Shown here: piece by piece, positions 1 through 13,280 of the stretch
Position numbering within the stretch: position 1 is the first letter of the stretch
How the letters are laid out: each line of letters opens with the position of its first letter
Assembly (NCBI RefSeq): GCF_964340395.1
Contig: NC_135555.1
Location: 5,125,001-5,189,000, forward strand
Reading direction: 5' to 3'
From: Glandiceps talaboti
Lineage: Eukaryota; Hemichordata; Enteropneusta; Spengelidae
Length of the DNA: 64,000 nt
Program-made: the position numbers and the translations under genes
The notes under the pieces: generated by a model
Database searches by the model: none
Seen by the model: only the letters and a program-made list of their open reading frames with translations
What the model was told of the DNA's origin: nothing

Positions 1-902
1 ACAATTTGTTTTGAAGGTCTAGCAGTAAGAAATCTACATGGTGTATATTTAACGTTAAAAAATGAAAGATAACAAATATTATTTTTCACAATATCAACAT
101 TCAGAGTTCACAGTTTCACAAAATGTTGCATATAAAGGAAGTCAAAGATTATCTACATACGCACAGTGAGTAAAGTAATACGTTTGCCATAGTGACTGTC
201 TACTAATGTAGAGAATTAGCGTTATGACTATCTCGTCAAAGACAAAGATTTAAGACAAAGAATGGCATGTTGTGTACAAGTTTTATATAAACTATCTAGG
301 CTCTATAACCATAGGCCCTACACTGCCAAACACTACGCGGAGATCGACTGGACAGTGACTTCTCCATCGGTCAAATTTCTAAATCTCGTGATTTTCAATA
401 GATATTTTCGTTTTTACATGTATTTCTACCTCATTATACATACTAGGATGACATGATGAAATGTTACACTTGAGTTACATTTAAAACATTCATTAGTTAA
501 AAATGATGAATGTTGAATTGATTTGATGTCACAGAAACAATTTGAACAAAATATTATTTGTAGTAGTACAGTGTGCATGTGGCAATAGTAGTGTTCACAT
601 AATCACATAAGCATACATCGATGGAGAAGATATCCAAAATCATTTAGGCAGCTAGCCTGACTATTTCTAGACTTTAGGATATGCTGTGTTATCAGCCCGA
701 TCAGCTTTCTAAAGATATTAACTAATAGAGTGGTACGAATATCGTATCTTACAGACTAGCAGTTTTCTTTACATAAAAAGTACAAAGTATAATTCTATTG
801 TGGACCCATTGCTGTCAAGTTTTGTTTTATTCTTAAAGCAGTGAAATGAACGTAAAATATTCATGAATTGCTATATAACAGATAGATGAATGACCAATAT
901 TA

Positions 903-1098
903 CACCAATCAGGAACCAGAGGAACACCAATCAGGAACCAGAGGAACGCCAATCAGGAACCAGAGGAACGCCAATCAGGAACCAGAAGAACACCAGTCAG
1001 GAACCAGAGGAACACCAATCAGGAACCAGAGGAACACCAATCAGGAACCAGAGGAACACCGATCAGGAACCAGAGGAACACCAATCAGGAACCAATTT
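903..1098 (+). repeat. 21-bp minisatellite, about 9 units
   Basis: About nine head-to-tail copies of a 21-base unit (core AATCAGGAACCAGAGGAACA) with a few substitutions between copies. The last unit is partial. Because 21 is a multiple of three, more than one frame stays open across the array, giving apparent 81- and 113-residue proteins with a 7-residue period. There is no sign of splicing or conservation, so I read it as noncoding. Confidence 0.9.
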
Positions 1099-2636
1099 AG
1101 CAAACAGGGAAATCGACAAAAGTTCGGGTAGACTTCATCATATGAAACAAAGTAGAAACACTGAATTTTGTATTTTGATAGAAATGTACGATTCTAACAA
1201 ACACTTTGTTAATATCAGACAAAAATATTAACACTTAACACGACCAAACCCATCCGGGATTAGAGCATATATGAAACTGACAATCAATAAAAATACATGC
1301 ATGCCTATTAGTAATGAAATATTATATATAGATATATAATGCGATGGATAAATCAAGTAATCCCAAGTCATTGATATTACAATTACGACACTGAGCCATG
1401 GAAAGTTAGTAAACGAAAATGTGATTGAAAATTCCCCCTTTGTCTTCATCAGAATGGTTCCTCTTGTTGTATAATCTGCCTGCCAAGTATGCACGTGATA
1501 AAATGACGTCACTTCTTGACTGACGCTTAGAATATATATAGACCCCCAGAGTTCCGCCTAGCCGTAATTTATTGTGAAGCTTTGACGATTTCAGATTTCA
1601 AAACAACATATTAATTTAGAATGTATTAATTTGCAAGAATAATGTTCATCATGCCATATTTTATTGATTCAGCGGGACAAATTTACTGAGAGAGTATGTA
1701 TATGCAGTCTTGTCTTTGTCCTGCTGTCTGTCTGTCTGTCTGTCTGTCTGTCTGGTATTTCATAAATTTGTTTAAGTTTGTTCTATATGCGCGAAACTAT
1801 GATTCTGTAATTAAATGATATAATACCTACTGAAGCTAGTTTGACAGTAACTGTTGACTCACTGTAGAAGAGGGGTCCAGTTCCTTTGAAATTTACGGTT
1901 TATAAAAGATATACATAGTTTGGTGACGATATATTATATAGACAGATTCTCAGTGAAAAGTTGTACAGCTCTACACTCGATATGAACAAACGCTATTATA
2001 TTATATTACCATTATGCGTACAAATATCGTCTTCTCTTCTAGCTTTCTGATATCTACGTAAAACAATAATTCCCTCTTCAAAATGTTCAATGCTATTTGA
2101 AACTGACATTTAAAATTAAAGCATGTTAGATTAATCAATAACCGACAAACAATACGTAGTAGTAGTAGTAGTAGTATATTGATCATTTGTATGGCTATTA
2201 ACGTTCACATTCACTGTTCAATACATAATGATGTAAGCCTGTAACTTTGTATTCAGTGGATAGTAAAGGGCAAGGAATGGGTGACTGACAGAACAAATAT
2301 ATGGCGTGGGGAAGGGACGAAGGACAGATGAATGCACATCGACCAAGGAACACAAAAAGAAGTATTTCAATTCTGGCTTTAAAAAACCACCCAAAAACGT
2401 GTGATACAATCATTATAATGAGAAATAACATAATTTCTGTAACCGTGTCTTTAAATACTAGGCTAAGTTTAACACCATGATAGGACAATGTCTAGTAAAG
2501 ATCAGTAATCAGTGTCGATAATGATGACAGAAAATGAATAAAACTTTTCATAATATATAACTATATATAACTTACTGTAACTATAACTATATAACTATAT
2601 ATATATACATATATATGGTGACTGAAATATATATCG

Positions 2637-2639
<3 letters not shown>

Positions 2640-2703
<64 letters not shown>

Positions 2704-2705
2704 AA

Positions 2706-2755
<50 letters not shown>

Positions 2756-2851
2756 GACTGGATGTAGATAAAACCACATAAAAGTGCTCAATACGGGTAG
2801 TAGAGCGAATTATATACACAATAATATATATTATATATATATATATATATC
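2640..2851. repeat. AT dinucleotide microsatellites
   Basis: Two long, nearly pure (AT)n tracts (2640-2690 and 2708-2752) separated by a short ACAC-rich break, followed by a smaller tract at 2821-2851. Confidence 0.9.
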
Positions 2852-3180
2852 AAAATGTACATGACACTGTATGCTAATTGCAAAGTTTGTGAATACACGT
2901 GCATGTGATAATACATCAATTGTAATCGAGAAATCAGTTCAATCAATTTGTCATTGAATCCAGTGGCCTTCATATTTTTTTATTTCCCTTGGCAATCAAC
3001 ACTAAATTGACAGAGACTGAAGGTGATTTGAAAGTTCACAAGACATTGTTTTAATCAGAGTGAAAAAATGTTAGCCCACATATCGTCTTTGATATTCAAT
3101 GCTTAGGGATTAGTCGTATACAGGGACTGCTTTGACCAATCGTCACATTTCCATTGCTTTGTTCTCTGTTTTTTTTTAAA

Positions 3181-3222
3181 AAACAAACAAACAAACAAAC
3201 AAACAAACAAACAAACAAACAA
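3181..3222 (+). repeat. (CAAA)n microsatellite
   Basis: About ten uninterrupted CAAA units following an A-rich run, roughly 310 bases upstream of the TLC-domain gene start codon. Confidence 0.9.
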
Positions 3223-3380
3223 GTGTGTGTATGTATGGCAGAAAGTAAGATTGTTTCCATATTTATTTGTTGTTTCGTATATTAATGCGACTAGATTTTG
3301 CACCAGTACACACATGCAATCATACAAAACCAGCTGCTATGTCGTTCCACTAACATATCATTATGGCTTACCATTCACTG

Positions 3381-3388
3381 TGACGTCA
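3381..3388 (+). promoter_or_regulatory. CRE-like site upstream of TLC gene
   Basis: A perfect TGACGTCA palindrome lies 145 bases upstream of the ATG at 3534, followed by a CpG-containing stretch. TGACGTCA is the consensus site for CREB/ATF bZIP factors. The position fits a proximal promoter. Whether it is used is not known. Confidence 0.4.
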
Positions 3389-3533
3389 TCCGCGGCACAG
3401 GGGATTCCCCTGCAGAAACCCAACAAAACGTCACGTCACCAGCAAAACAACACATTCACACTTTTTTTGAAAATGGCAAATCACTAGTGAACGTTCCGGC
3501 CTACTGTTGACATGGGCCTTCGGTCGCTGCGAG

Positions 3534-6500
3534 ATGTCGACAGCAGAAAAGCTGCTTGCTATTTCAGTCAGTATCAATTTGTCTGTAGCAACGTTTTATT
3601 TCCTGCCACGAATTGTGATCATAGTATTGCAGAGGAACAAAGAGCGCTTCGCTTGCTCACAGCAGCTGTTGAATTTACACGACGAAAAACCGTGGATTCT
3701 CGGCAAATTGTAAGTAGCAAATCTAAACACGTGTTTTAATAGGTCCATGCCATATATAATCTACACGTTAGCTTTATATAAATGTATACTGATATTGTGG
3801 TTACGTTACACATCTATGTAGTTTCGTACATATATGCATGCATGCATACACTGTAACTTGTGTTAGTCAGATATGTTCACATTTCTAGGAAATGTGTCTA
3901 TTTTGTTACACACCCATGTACTCAGTGACGAAGACATTCGGCGTTTTGAAGCTGAACATCGCGTCGTTTTTAAGAAAAAAATCATTTTGAGACATCGCTA
4001 GACAAAGAAACGTGTCGTCAAAGTATCGCCATTTATTTCCGCGTATATTATCATATGATATACATCAAATAATCTAGAAATAGCAGCCAATATTGACAGA
4101 ACAGAAGTTCGTCTAGGTCGAAACCATTCGTTTAGTGGGGATGTTTTACCACATGACGACATATCCAACTTGCTTTGGTGTATTTTTCCCATTTATGAAT
4201 GGAAATGATAGAAATGGAATCGTGCAGGGAATATGGACAAAACAGCACATGCGTGTAAAATCAAATTCAAGGTCTTTCCCTGCTTTTTCCCGAGTGTTAC
4301 AACAGATTAAGCTAACTGTGATAGTGTTTATCCGTACGAGGAAGCAACTACAGAAAATACGCGTGGCTAACAATGTGATACAGTGAGACAGCCATGTCTA
4401 CAGGACTCTGATAACCGCGGGGTTTCCGATTAGTCAGGCACTTTTCTGTACTTGAAAGATTAAAAAAAGAAATACATTTGTATGTCATATGATATTTGTA
4501 GGTTTCGAAATGAGTCGCCCATCCCAGCATACCAGGACGACAAAAAGTAAAGATATCGTGTAACCATATTGGATAGAAATATATAAATTTAACGTTATAT
4601 TCGAGCTCATATTCATATTGCCTGCCGCAAGTTCTCAACCCAGTTCTTATTCATGTGAAATCATCGTTTTTTACGACAGTGAAGTAGATCTCAGGGGTTT
4701 ACCTAAAGACGAAATACTTACAAGTCACTGTATGTTTAATAGGCAGTATCAATACAAGGTGTGGCACCCTTGTTCTGTATTGAAAAAATGGTCTGCATAA
4801 CACTTGTCAATTAAACCGATGCAAACTGGAGTCGTAAAATTTATCCTTTTTGTACTTCAAAACTTGTCCGAGTAAACTTCAAACAGACTCCACTAGAGAT
4901 TGTATTCGGGTGAATATATGAAGAGAATAAAGTATTTCCAACACACGACGATGAAAGTTTGCATAATATGTGGTACCATAAGCACACCCACCCATACATC
5001 CATCAACAACCGTGTCCAGCGTGGGATAATCTAAGAAAAAGATATTTACAACCTGCATCATACAGATCACCTTCACTTTACCATTTTAATCAGTTGATGG
5101 CATCTAAGGATGACAATACCACTAGAAATCTAGCTTTATTTTTGTTTCATGCATTTAAAGTAAAAGACAAACTGTAAACTCTCCATAACATTTACCATTT
5201 ATAATTCAGCGAATGTGTGCTTTGGAGCTTTACAAAGACAGCCTTGTTTATCACTGTATGTATTACACTGGCACTGTGAACTAGTTGTGTAACTGAATTT
5301 ATTTATTATACTGTGTATATATCTGGGGCCGGAGGCCCATATTATTAAATAAACCAGTATTATTATTATTATCAACAACCGCTGAAGACGTGACCATCGA
5401 CCTTGCTACGGGCATGTTTCGTTTATACTCAGACCACAAAAATTAAATACATTGAGCGATAGAGGAAATGGCTTGGTGGTCTGAGGTTTATAAAAAGAAA
5501 CGTTTGAATAAATATTGGAATCAATTTAACGTGAGACCTGGAAGAAACTATATGTTTAGGATTAAATGAATTTATACCGATGTCGTTGCAGAGTGACATG
5601 TATACACTTTACATAACTAAAGACAAAAGTTTGAATCCATGTACAGTGTACAGCCTTCAATTCAGCTGGGTATCGAGTATATGTATACATGTACATAGTT
5701 ATGCTGTGTGGTGGCGCAAGTCGTGGTATTCTCTTCAACCAAGGAATTGTGTTAACTTGAGCAGTGACTCCGAGAAGAAGAGTGTGGATTTTTACAAAGT
5801 CAATCTTTTATCTGTGCACCGAGTAGCATGTTTATGAAGCAGGAAAAAGAACAGAGAGACACAGACTGTGACACTTAAAGTGTCTTCATTCACGATATGG
5901 CTATCAAGGCAGCATGTACACTCACCGCATATGGGGGCTCAGTATTTGGTGGGCTACACACATTTTATAAACAAAAATAAATTGAGAAAATGAAGTAACT
6001 CTGAAGTGCATTTTGTAAAATAAAAAGTTACTTTAATAAAACTAATGCAATAAGACTGGTCGTTGAGTTCACTTGTAAATATAAAGGCAAGTAATAGCAA
6101 AATATATAAAGTAACCCAAAACTACTATAAGTAATAATTCGCGCTATTTAGTTCCGATTTCATGAATATTTTAAGGATTTTTGTTACGTAGGGGGACAGT
6201 CCCTGAAAATGTATTGAATTTCACATGACGTGATCTGAAGTGAGAAGACATTATGTTAATAGAACTGTTTATCCAACGCGCCATTCGCTTGCAATTGTGG
6301 GTGTCTGAAGGGGATTTTCTAAAATACTACTCAATCTTAAATCTGGAAATTTGCCAAATGTAATTTCTCTCCCAAAAAGCCTATTATATTCCCTCACATA
6401 CATCTCGATTAATGTATTCAAGGTATCATTTCTAAGTTATCCATCGTCATCAGCCTGTCACCAATCATATCCTGTATCGTATCCGCGTGAATACACCTTG

Positions 6501-9500
6501 TAGTTCCGTGTTTGACGAGCATTGAACAGTTAATGCGATAGAACATGTAAATGCGATATAGTTAGTGTCTATGGAAACGAGTATTTCTAGTGTTAATAAT
6601 GTGATACAACAGTGTCACATTACGAAAAGCGACAGTCTATTTGGCAGCTTGAAATCTTGTCTGCAATTTTCGCAAAGGTTTTTGACAATGAATAAAAAGT
6701 TTGAACTTTAAGAAAGACTTTAAGAAGTTTTTCCAGTGACACCCGGATAGATATATTCTTCAACATACTTTTCATACAAAACGACCTTTAATTGATAGGC
6801 GAGACACACAATGATCAAAGTCGATAAATAAAGTGGTCTGTATAGACCATAATAATATACTCTTTGCACATACACCTTTCCTTCGTTTCAAGTTACTAGA
6901 AACGTTACCGAGTAAATTGTCGAATATTGATTTGACAGAGAAAGACCAAATAATGATAGTGAAACACGTTGTCTTGTGTCACACAATAATAAGGGACTCT
7001 CCCTTATTTTCCCGTAGCTTGCAGCTTGCAAGAAATTATATTACTGTTCCCTGGGTTTGACTATTAAAGTCTACACATCATTTGGCACGTAGGATATCTG
7101 TCAAGTCTATACCAAGTCCACATCAGTTTATGTTTTATATTATAGATAGACAGGCTACATCAGTATGTTAGGCCGGTGACTGTAGTTGGAAATGTATACA
7201 TTTACAGAGGACAACGCCAGTCTGATTAAAATCTAATGAAAATGTCTATATCAAAGTTTACTTCTATTTTATTGTTTATCGTCGTTTGTTTTCGATTTTG
7301 TTGTTCCGAGAGTGATCGGCTTGACCAACCAAAACCAAAAACGTGAACACGTAATACAAAAGACAATATTAAAGCCCAATTGGGGACATCCCGCACGAGT
7401 CGATATGAGCCATATTTTAACGAGAATCGAACAAGTTTCAATTACTGATTTTGGTGTGTGACCATGCTTCACCACCGAAAGTATTCGTGGGCGTGCGTAG
7501 CAAGTAAATCATTTGTATTGGTATTCAACACGTACGTAGTTTCAAATACAGTTAAATTCAGTTGGTTGAAATGCCACACCTGTGACTCTACTGCGCACTA
7601 TTAAATAAAAGGTACTAACTCCGGTTCCTGGTATGACAACCTACGAGGGACATATTTCTGTGTAACGCTAGCTATTTCCAGGTCACCTCGTGAGTTTTCG
7701 TACAACAAAAGGTAGTACGCTCATTCCTGGTATGACAACCTATGGGGGACATGCAGTACCACTTCCTTTCAGTGACACGGAACAAGTGGTAGTCTGTCAC
7801 GTTTATTTAAGTAGTTAAAGAAATCTTGAGATGGTCATATCGATGTCTGAATAATCGATTAGATCAATCTATAATCAGTTTATCACTACTGCGGTAACAC
7901 GACTTCCGGCTCATGTTTGATAACGTATCTATCAACAGATGACGTTCCTAAGGCCACCGCACAAAGAACAGAGAAATGGAATAATACAAAATATTTGCTA
8001 ATGGGTTGAACAACGTGTGGACATTAGGGCTTGGTTAGACATTGTGACAAAGTAAATCCATTTGATCTATCGTATGTCTAACACTTACTTGGTGCTGTGA
8101 ACCCCCTCTCACGATTTATCTCTTCCTTGTAGATTCTCACCCCCTTAGGTGTGTGGATGTTAATGGATTGGATGAAACGTTAGCAATGCTGCAATACGTA
8201 TAGAAGTATTTTAAAGGGAGGAGGTACTTGGTAAATTATGGTGTTAGTATAAAAGTAAAGAAGCCCACTGTCACTGAATGATGGTTTTAAGAAACAAAAT
8301 CAATTTAACTGCAAATATAATATGAAAAAATATTGCAAACAAAACGATGGGTTCTTACAGTAAACACTTCGCTTCACACACCGTGTAGTACTAATAACCC
8401 GTCAATCAGCTATACATATCCAGTACGAGTTGCTACACAATAATACACATTTCATCACTCTTTTCCCATGACACAGATATTTCCTGTAACAATAACCATA
8501 CTTCATCATCTGATTTCCTCGAGCGTAGGCGAGATGGAATTACCAAAATGCAATTCTTGGACATCGTACCGCGATGGGAAAACTTCAGAAGGTGTGTTCG
8601 TTTATCAGAACAAACGATCTCATTACTGAGACATGTGCCGGCTTGTGACGTAAACGAAAGATAGCAGGTCTAAAATCACGGATCTTGCACTTTTCAATGA
8701 CTTCTTGTGAAGGACTTTCTTCCCAATATCATTATGTTACGCCTACACTTCTTCAGAATAACACTAAGCGAAGTACTAGTATTTGTTTGGGCTACAGGTG
8801 TGAAGCACTCTTGACCTCAATAGTAAGTTACAATTATCGGTCTGTCATGCCGACACTTGTCAAGCCAACCAACCTGAGCTATTCACAGATTTTGGCTACA
8901 TGTCACACCATCGTCAAATGAAGTGCAAATCAATATCACTTTGAAACAAAAGAGAGTATTGTTCGTTTACTGCGACAACGTTGACGAGATATACACATTC
9001 TGAAAGACAAAAGTGTGCATGTAATATTGTCAGTTACTTTGGATTTAGTTGGGCTTTGGAAAATGATGCGGAAGTTCTTTGAGTTTCCTCGTATATGCAT
9101 TACATGGACATTTTTGGAATGCGTGGAAAAAATAGCTTGAACGAGAATGTGTAGGTCATAGTTATATACTATTCGTATGCACGTAACTTGGTGTATATCA
9201 GTGCCAATTTATATATGTAGCTGTACTATATTTCACGATGTTGGTGTCTAGTTCCGGCTCAATGTTTTATCAATAAACCGGTATTAGATGTCGTGACATA
9301 CCCACACAGTTAAAGATATCACTTTGGACATATTGGAATTCGTGACTCTGGAATGACCTATTTGTACATACTCTAAACCCATTCAAGTTGGTAAGTTCGA
9401 AGGCAGGACTTGCAAATAAATAATGATACACGTAGTCCCAGTTGAGCCCCTTAATATTCCCGTGCGTTACGCGACAGTATCGCGGATGTTGGAAGCTTAG

Positions 9501-11947
9501 ATGTTGATCAGAACAATGCAATCAGAGAGCAGATGTTACCTAGTATTGGTATGAATATAAGTTACATTGAAGCAAGGCACTTACACTTTGTTGGCAACTG
9601 TCAGTCAATTGTATAGAAAATAGTAAATATAATAACGAGGATTTATGATGCGACTTTTACATATTTATTTTTGTGATGTAATACTCATGTATATATCACT
9701 TATATTTTGCGTTCCTTTCGAAAATATGGAGGCGCAGTCTGAAATATACTGCATACAGCACTCATAAGAGAAACTGATCGCTACAAACCCACAACGTGTT
9801 TGCGAAAACGGTATAAATAGTAGAGTACTCTGGGTAATGATACAATACGATTATTATGTGTTTTAGATGATCACCAATCTGATTAAAATCTGATGTGAGA
9901 ATACGGTGCGATTGCTTCATTTCCTTCTTCCTGTGGTTAACGTAGTTTGTTTTCGATTTTGTCAGATTTTAATCAGGTTGGATGATCACATGGTGGCGCT
10001 ATAGTTGCTTAGACATGTACACACGTCATACGTTGGTGTGAAAATCCAGCCGGGTGGAGTGTTTGAAGGAGGCATGAAAAGGAAGAAACAACACATACTA
10101 TGTATTGTTTATCCAAACATTAACCACATACAAAATGACAACAGAGAAAACACTGGATACAGGACTGAGAATCACTGATGAATGATTACCACAAACACAT
10201 ATATTCCATACCCTATAAGACAGAATGAAACAAAGACAGAGACAAAAAACCACGATGATATAATATATCCTAGAATAATGACTATGAAATTATTGTTAAA
10301 ACTATAGCTTTATAAGTGCAATCACAAACACCCATAGACTGTAGTTAACTTTAATTGTAATAATGATGTCAAAAAATACATGTAGAGAGTATACAACGAT
10401 AATTTATACTGTCCGATTGCGGATAACATTAATGACAATTTATACTGTCTGATTGGGGATAACATTAATCTGTTTTATTTCTTCTTCTATGCAGTTTGGT
10501 CGACCAGCTGTCAAGTTTGGTGCTAACGATTTTGGCAGTCATTGCCCTAGCCATCTCCGGAATTATTTACAACCCTTTCATGGAGATGCCGTCGTCTGTA
10601 CAAATGGCTGTAGCCGTCGACATTGGTCATTATGCATACAAACTCGCGCAGGACTTCTATCTTCGAGAACACTTCCCTTCATTCAAAATTAATGCACTAC
10701 ACCACATAGTCACCGTTCTGGTTCTGTCCGTCTTTGTGTTCTTTGAACAGAATGGATTGAACAGTCTTGTCGGTTTGCTGTTCGAAGGAAACGTTATTTT
10801 CTTCGGGTTTTCACATTTTTTTAAAGAAATGCAAGTCGAGAAGTACAGTCTTACTTACGGGACCAATTTGTACTGTGGCTGCGTAACAACGTTACTTCTA
10901 CGAGGAATTCTACCATTAGCGTTTTTGGTTGTGTCTATTGTATATGGAAACCCATTTTCAATGAATTATATTGTTATATCATTTTATTTTTTAAGCTGTA
11001 TATTTTTTCTTATTCTGAATTTGTGGATGATAAAAATATCTTTCACGTCAGTTCAGAAGTTTAGAAAAGAGAGGAAGAGACACAAACTTGAACGTGCTCT
11101 TATCAAAAGTCCAAGCGATGAAGAATCACACGTTGGTAACGTTGAGGGCACATCGACTATGGCCAAGAAATCCCAATTACCTTGTCAAAAGAAAAACAAT
11201 GTGAGGTACCTCACACCAGTTGCAAATACCAATATAAATACGGATAACGGGGACGAGAGAATGACAAACTTGAATAGAGATCGAGAAACTGTGTCAAATA
11301 TTCATGACGCTTTATTTCCAGTTGTTGCGAACAACCAGCGACGACCTGTGATATCAAACAGGAGTAGTTCAATTTCTAGCAATTCAGACAGCATCAATTC
11401 GTTCACTGCCTTTGATTATGAAGTTCTACGTGGAATCAATAATCAACCCATGCGTTCATCGTACCTGGAAAACATTCGTTTGGGAGCTGTGAGAGCGCCC
11501 CCAGACGGCGAAGATGCAAAAGACCAACAACCACCTGTTCGTGTTCCGTCAACAATAGGACCAGGCATAGGAGTGTCTCCTAGGTCTCTACCTCCAAGAG
11601 TAGGGATGCCACTAGAAAAAGTGAACGGGAATTTATCTGACAGTTCACTATCTGAAAAATTAAGTGTACACAGTGGATCAAGTGATTGCTCTACTGGACA
11701 AGCAAGTGGAAAAAGCCTTCCTGTTACACTCCCTACCATACCCCCACCACAAACACGTCCGCATTTAAATAATCACCGACGTTCAAACTCACAGAAGAGG
11801 GTGAGATCAAACTCTAGCACGAGTCGCACAACCGAGGATTCGAACTATTCCTCCCAGTCTCGAACGAGATTCAGTTCTGGTGATTCATCAAAAACTTCTG
11901 TAAGATTTCCAGAGGGTCGTGATATGGATGGCTCAAGTAACAGCTAA
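3534..11947 (+). CDS. TLC-domain multipass membrane protein
   Basis: Two coding exons: 3534-3709 and 10495-11947. The donor at 3710 (GTAAGT) and the acceptor ending at 10494 (pyrimidine tract then TGCAG) join in phase 2 as TT+T, giving 542 residues. The first 230 or so residues are hydrophobic with about six or seven membrane helices: one near 8-25, one at 62-84, and others to about 235. The segment around residues 100-130 has D101, H104 and an adjacent His pair at 128-129, the pattern of the TRAM/LAG1/CLN8 (TLC) domain. The last helix ends in WMIKIS, as I recall for TLCD4 (TMEM56). Residues 240-542 form a Ser/Asn/Pro/Arg-rich tail, probably disordered and cytoplasmic, much longer than in a typical TLCD4 (about 260 residues). 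Vertebrate relatives act in membrane lipid homeostasis; the substrate here is unknown. An AATAAA follows the stop by 57 bases. Confidence 0.85.
4960..5372 (+). mobile_element. LINE 3' fragment, reverse-transcriptase C-terminus and tail
   Basis: The frame at 4959-5177 ends in a peptide of the kind found at the C-terminus of many non-LTR reverse transcriptases: paired aromatic/Cys-Trp residues, then an LYHFNQLMASK segment and an ALFLFHAFK segment before the stop. It is followed by about 150 bases of 3' UTR with a short GGCCGGAGGCC palindrome, AAATAAA, and a (TTA)n tail at about 5356-5372. The element is 5'-truncated and lies in the intron of the TLC-domain gene in the same orientation. Confidence 0.7.
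7217..7301 (+). mobile_element. Truncated MITE copy (family of 9874-9981)
   Basis: Begins CCAGTCTGATTAAAATCT and ends with the shared internal block GTTTGTTTTCGATTTTGT. Both match the intact copy at 9874-9981, but the right inverted repeat is missing. Confidence 0.6.
7623..7753 (+). repeat. Spaced direct repeat
   Basis: A 29-base block (TTCCTGGTATGACAACCTAY followed by GRGGGACAT) occurs at about 7625-7653 and again at about 7725-7753 with one or two differences. I do not recognise the source. Confidence 0.6.
9874..9981. mobile_element. 108-bp MITE with target-site duplication
   Basis: The left end reads CCAATCTGATTAAAATCTGA; the right end is its inverted copy with one or two changes. The element is flanked by the direct duplication ATGATCA at 9867-9873 and 9982-9988. 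This is the layout of a non-autonomous DNA transposon; a 7-8 bp duplication is closest to hAT-type elements. It sits in the intron of the TLC-domain gene. A truncated relative lies at 7217-7301. Confidence 0.8.
10401..10472 (+). repeat. 36-bp tandem duplication next to a splice acceptor
   Basis: Two adjacent 36-base units (10401-10436 and 10437-10472), each starting AATTTATACTGT and ending around ATAACATTAAT, differ at about four positions. The second ends 22 bases before the acceptor of exon 2 of the TLC-domain gene, so the copies probably overlap the branch-point region. Confidence 0.85.
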
Positions 11948-12003
11948 CAAGTTTTACTCATTGAAAGATTAGTATTCTTTATTGACACTTACATTTTATA
12001 TTA

Positions 12004-12009
12004 AATAAA
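12004..12009 (+). terminator. Polyadenylation signal of the TLC-domain gene
   Basis: AATAAA 57 bases after the stop at 11947, the first such hexamer downstream on this strand. It is a likely 3' end signal; the cleavage site is not known. Confidence 0.6.
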
Positions 12010-12949
12010 CATATATCAAGAAATTTATATGATATAGTATTGACTTGAGTAAAATCATTTCATTATGAGTGTGAGGGCGTGGTAGCTGCTTGATAAGTTA
12101 TTACTATATTGTATTCAACTGGTTACTTGTCATACCTCAGACATAACTCAGAATGAACTACCAAATCAAGTTTAACGTACCCAAGTGATGATTTAATAAG
12201 AGAGTATCTGGTGATCATTGATTCTTGAATTCGACAAGGTTATGGTCTCCCAAGTCTGAACAGTCCACCTAATTCAATTCACACCTATGTTATTTGTTTT
12301 CTTCGACTTTTTGCAATCCATTTGGCACAATTTAATTAGTGCTAAAATACAACACTTGGTGTTAGTTCAAATACTTTTGGAGCACACTATTTCACTGTGA
12401 GAGCTGATGGGAACTGTACGCGTTAGTCCATAAACCCTGCACGAATCGTGTAGGATCTATAGTAAGACCTCAGACCATTTAGTGGTCTGAGGTAAGACAC
12501 ATTAGATAAAACGAGGTTCATCCCGTAGTGCTCAACGTACAACATTTCGGCATCATGTATCAAATTCATATATTGTTATAATATTGTCAAATTATTCATT
12601 TTAAATGCGGTTTTTTTCGTGAAATCAAAGTTGGAAGTGATGAAAAATATACGGGGCATTATCATTAATTTGAATTTTCAGTGAATCTTTTGTAAAAAAA
12701 ATAATATATATAAATACTTAAATATAAATACCGTCTATACATTTTATCATCTGTAATAATCAGTGACAATCAAAAATGACAATTTAATATCTCAAGATAT
12801 ACATTTGGGTTTGATAATACATGTAAGTTACATGAGTACTGCATTGTATTGCAAAAGGTTACGGCTTAAAAGCAAATGAACAATTTCAAATTCACTGAAA
12901 GTTCATATTTACACATTAGATTAGTGGGGTAGTTATCGTTGAGCGTGTA

Positions 12950-12987
<38 letters not shown>

Positions 12988-13280
12988 TGGGGGGGGGGTT
13001 GCAGCGTGCGTGTGTGCGTGTTATTTATATTTTGACTTAGTGTATCCGTAGTAAAGTTTGTATTTTTGATACACATAACAAATCCATCACACTTGTGATT
13101 ATTAATCGAAATACTGAGTCAAAAATATAGAACTCTTACACTTTATACACGCCTTTAAAAATATAGTATGAAAGCTCTATAAGCTTTCACTCTCCAATCA
13201 ATTTTAAACTGTTTGTGCTAACTATATATAAACGTAATCTCATTTCTGCTCTCGAAAAACTGAAGGGATTTAAAAGGCGT
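12010..13280. other. Intergenic gap between convergent genes
   Basis: The gap lies between the 3' ends of the TLC-domain gene (+) and the MATH gene (-), so it should contain both 3' UTRs. It holds a perfect hairpin (12467-12493), a GT microsatellite at 12951-12986 and a G run. No coding frame is supportable. Confidence 0.6.
12467..12493. repeat. Short perfect hairpin
   Basis: ACCTCAGACCA and its perfect inverted copy are separated by a five-base loop, an 11-bp stem. The same arm sequence (GGTCTGAGGT) appears alone near 5478. It could be a structured 3' UTR element or a terminal hairpin of a decayed mobile element. Confidence 0.6.

Larger units (their letters stand above)
1..3380. other. Gene-free AT-rich flank
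   Basis: I see no supportable coding exon here on either strand. Open frames are short and lie in low-complexity DNA. The stretch holds a 21-bp minisatellite (903-1098), a CTGT run (about 1724-1754), long AT-dinucleotide tracts (about 2640-2752 and 2821-2851) and a CAAA run (3181-3222), all listed separately or noted here. The last 150 bases before 3534 belong to the probable promoter of the TLC-domain gene. Confidence 0.6.

Noticed and set aside
886-1231. Two overlapping frames reading repeats like NQEPEEHQSGTRGTPIR
   Set aside because: They are the 21-bp minisatellite read in different frames; no splice sites or conserved domain.
11443-11739. 98-codon minus-strand frame
   Set aside because: Antisense shadow of the tail of the TLC-domain protein.
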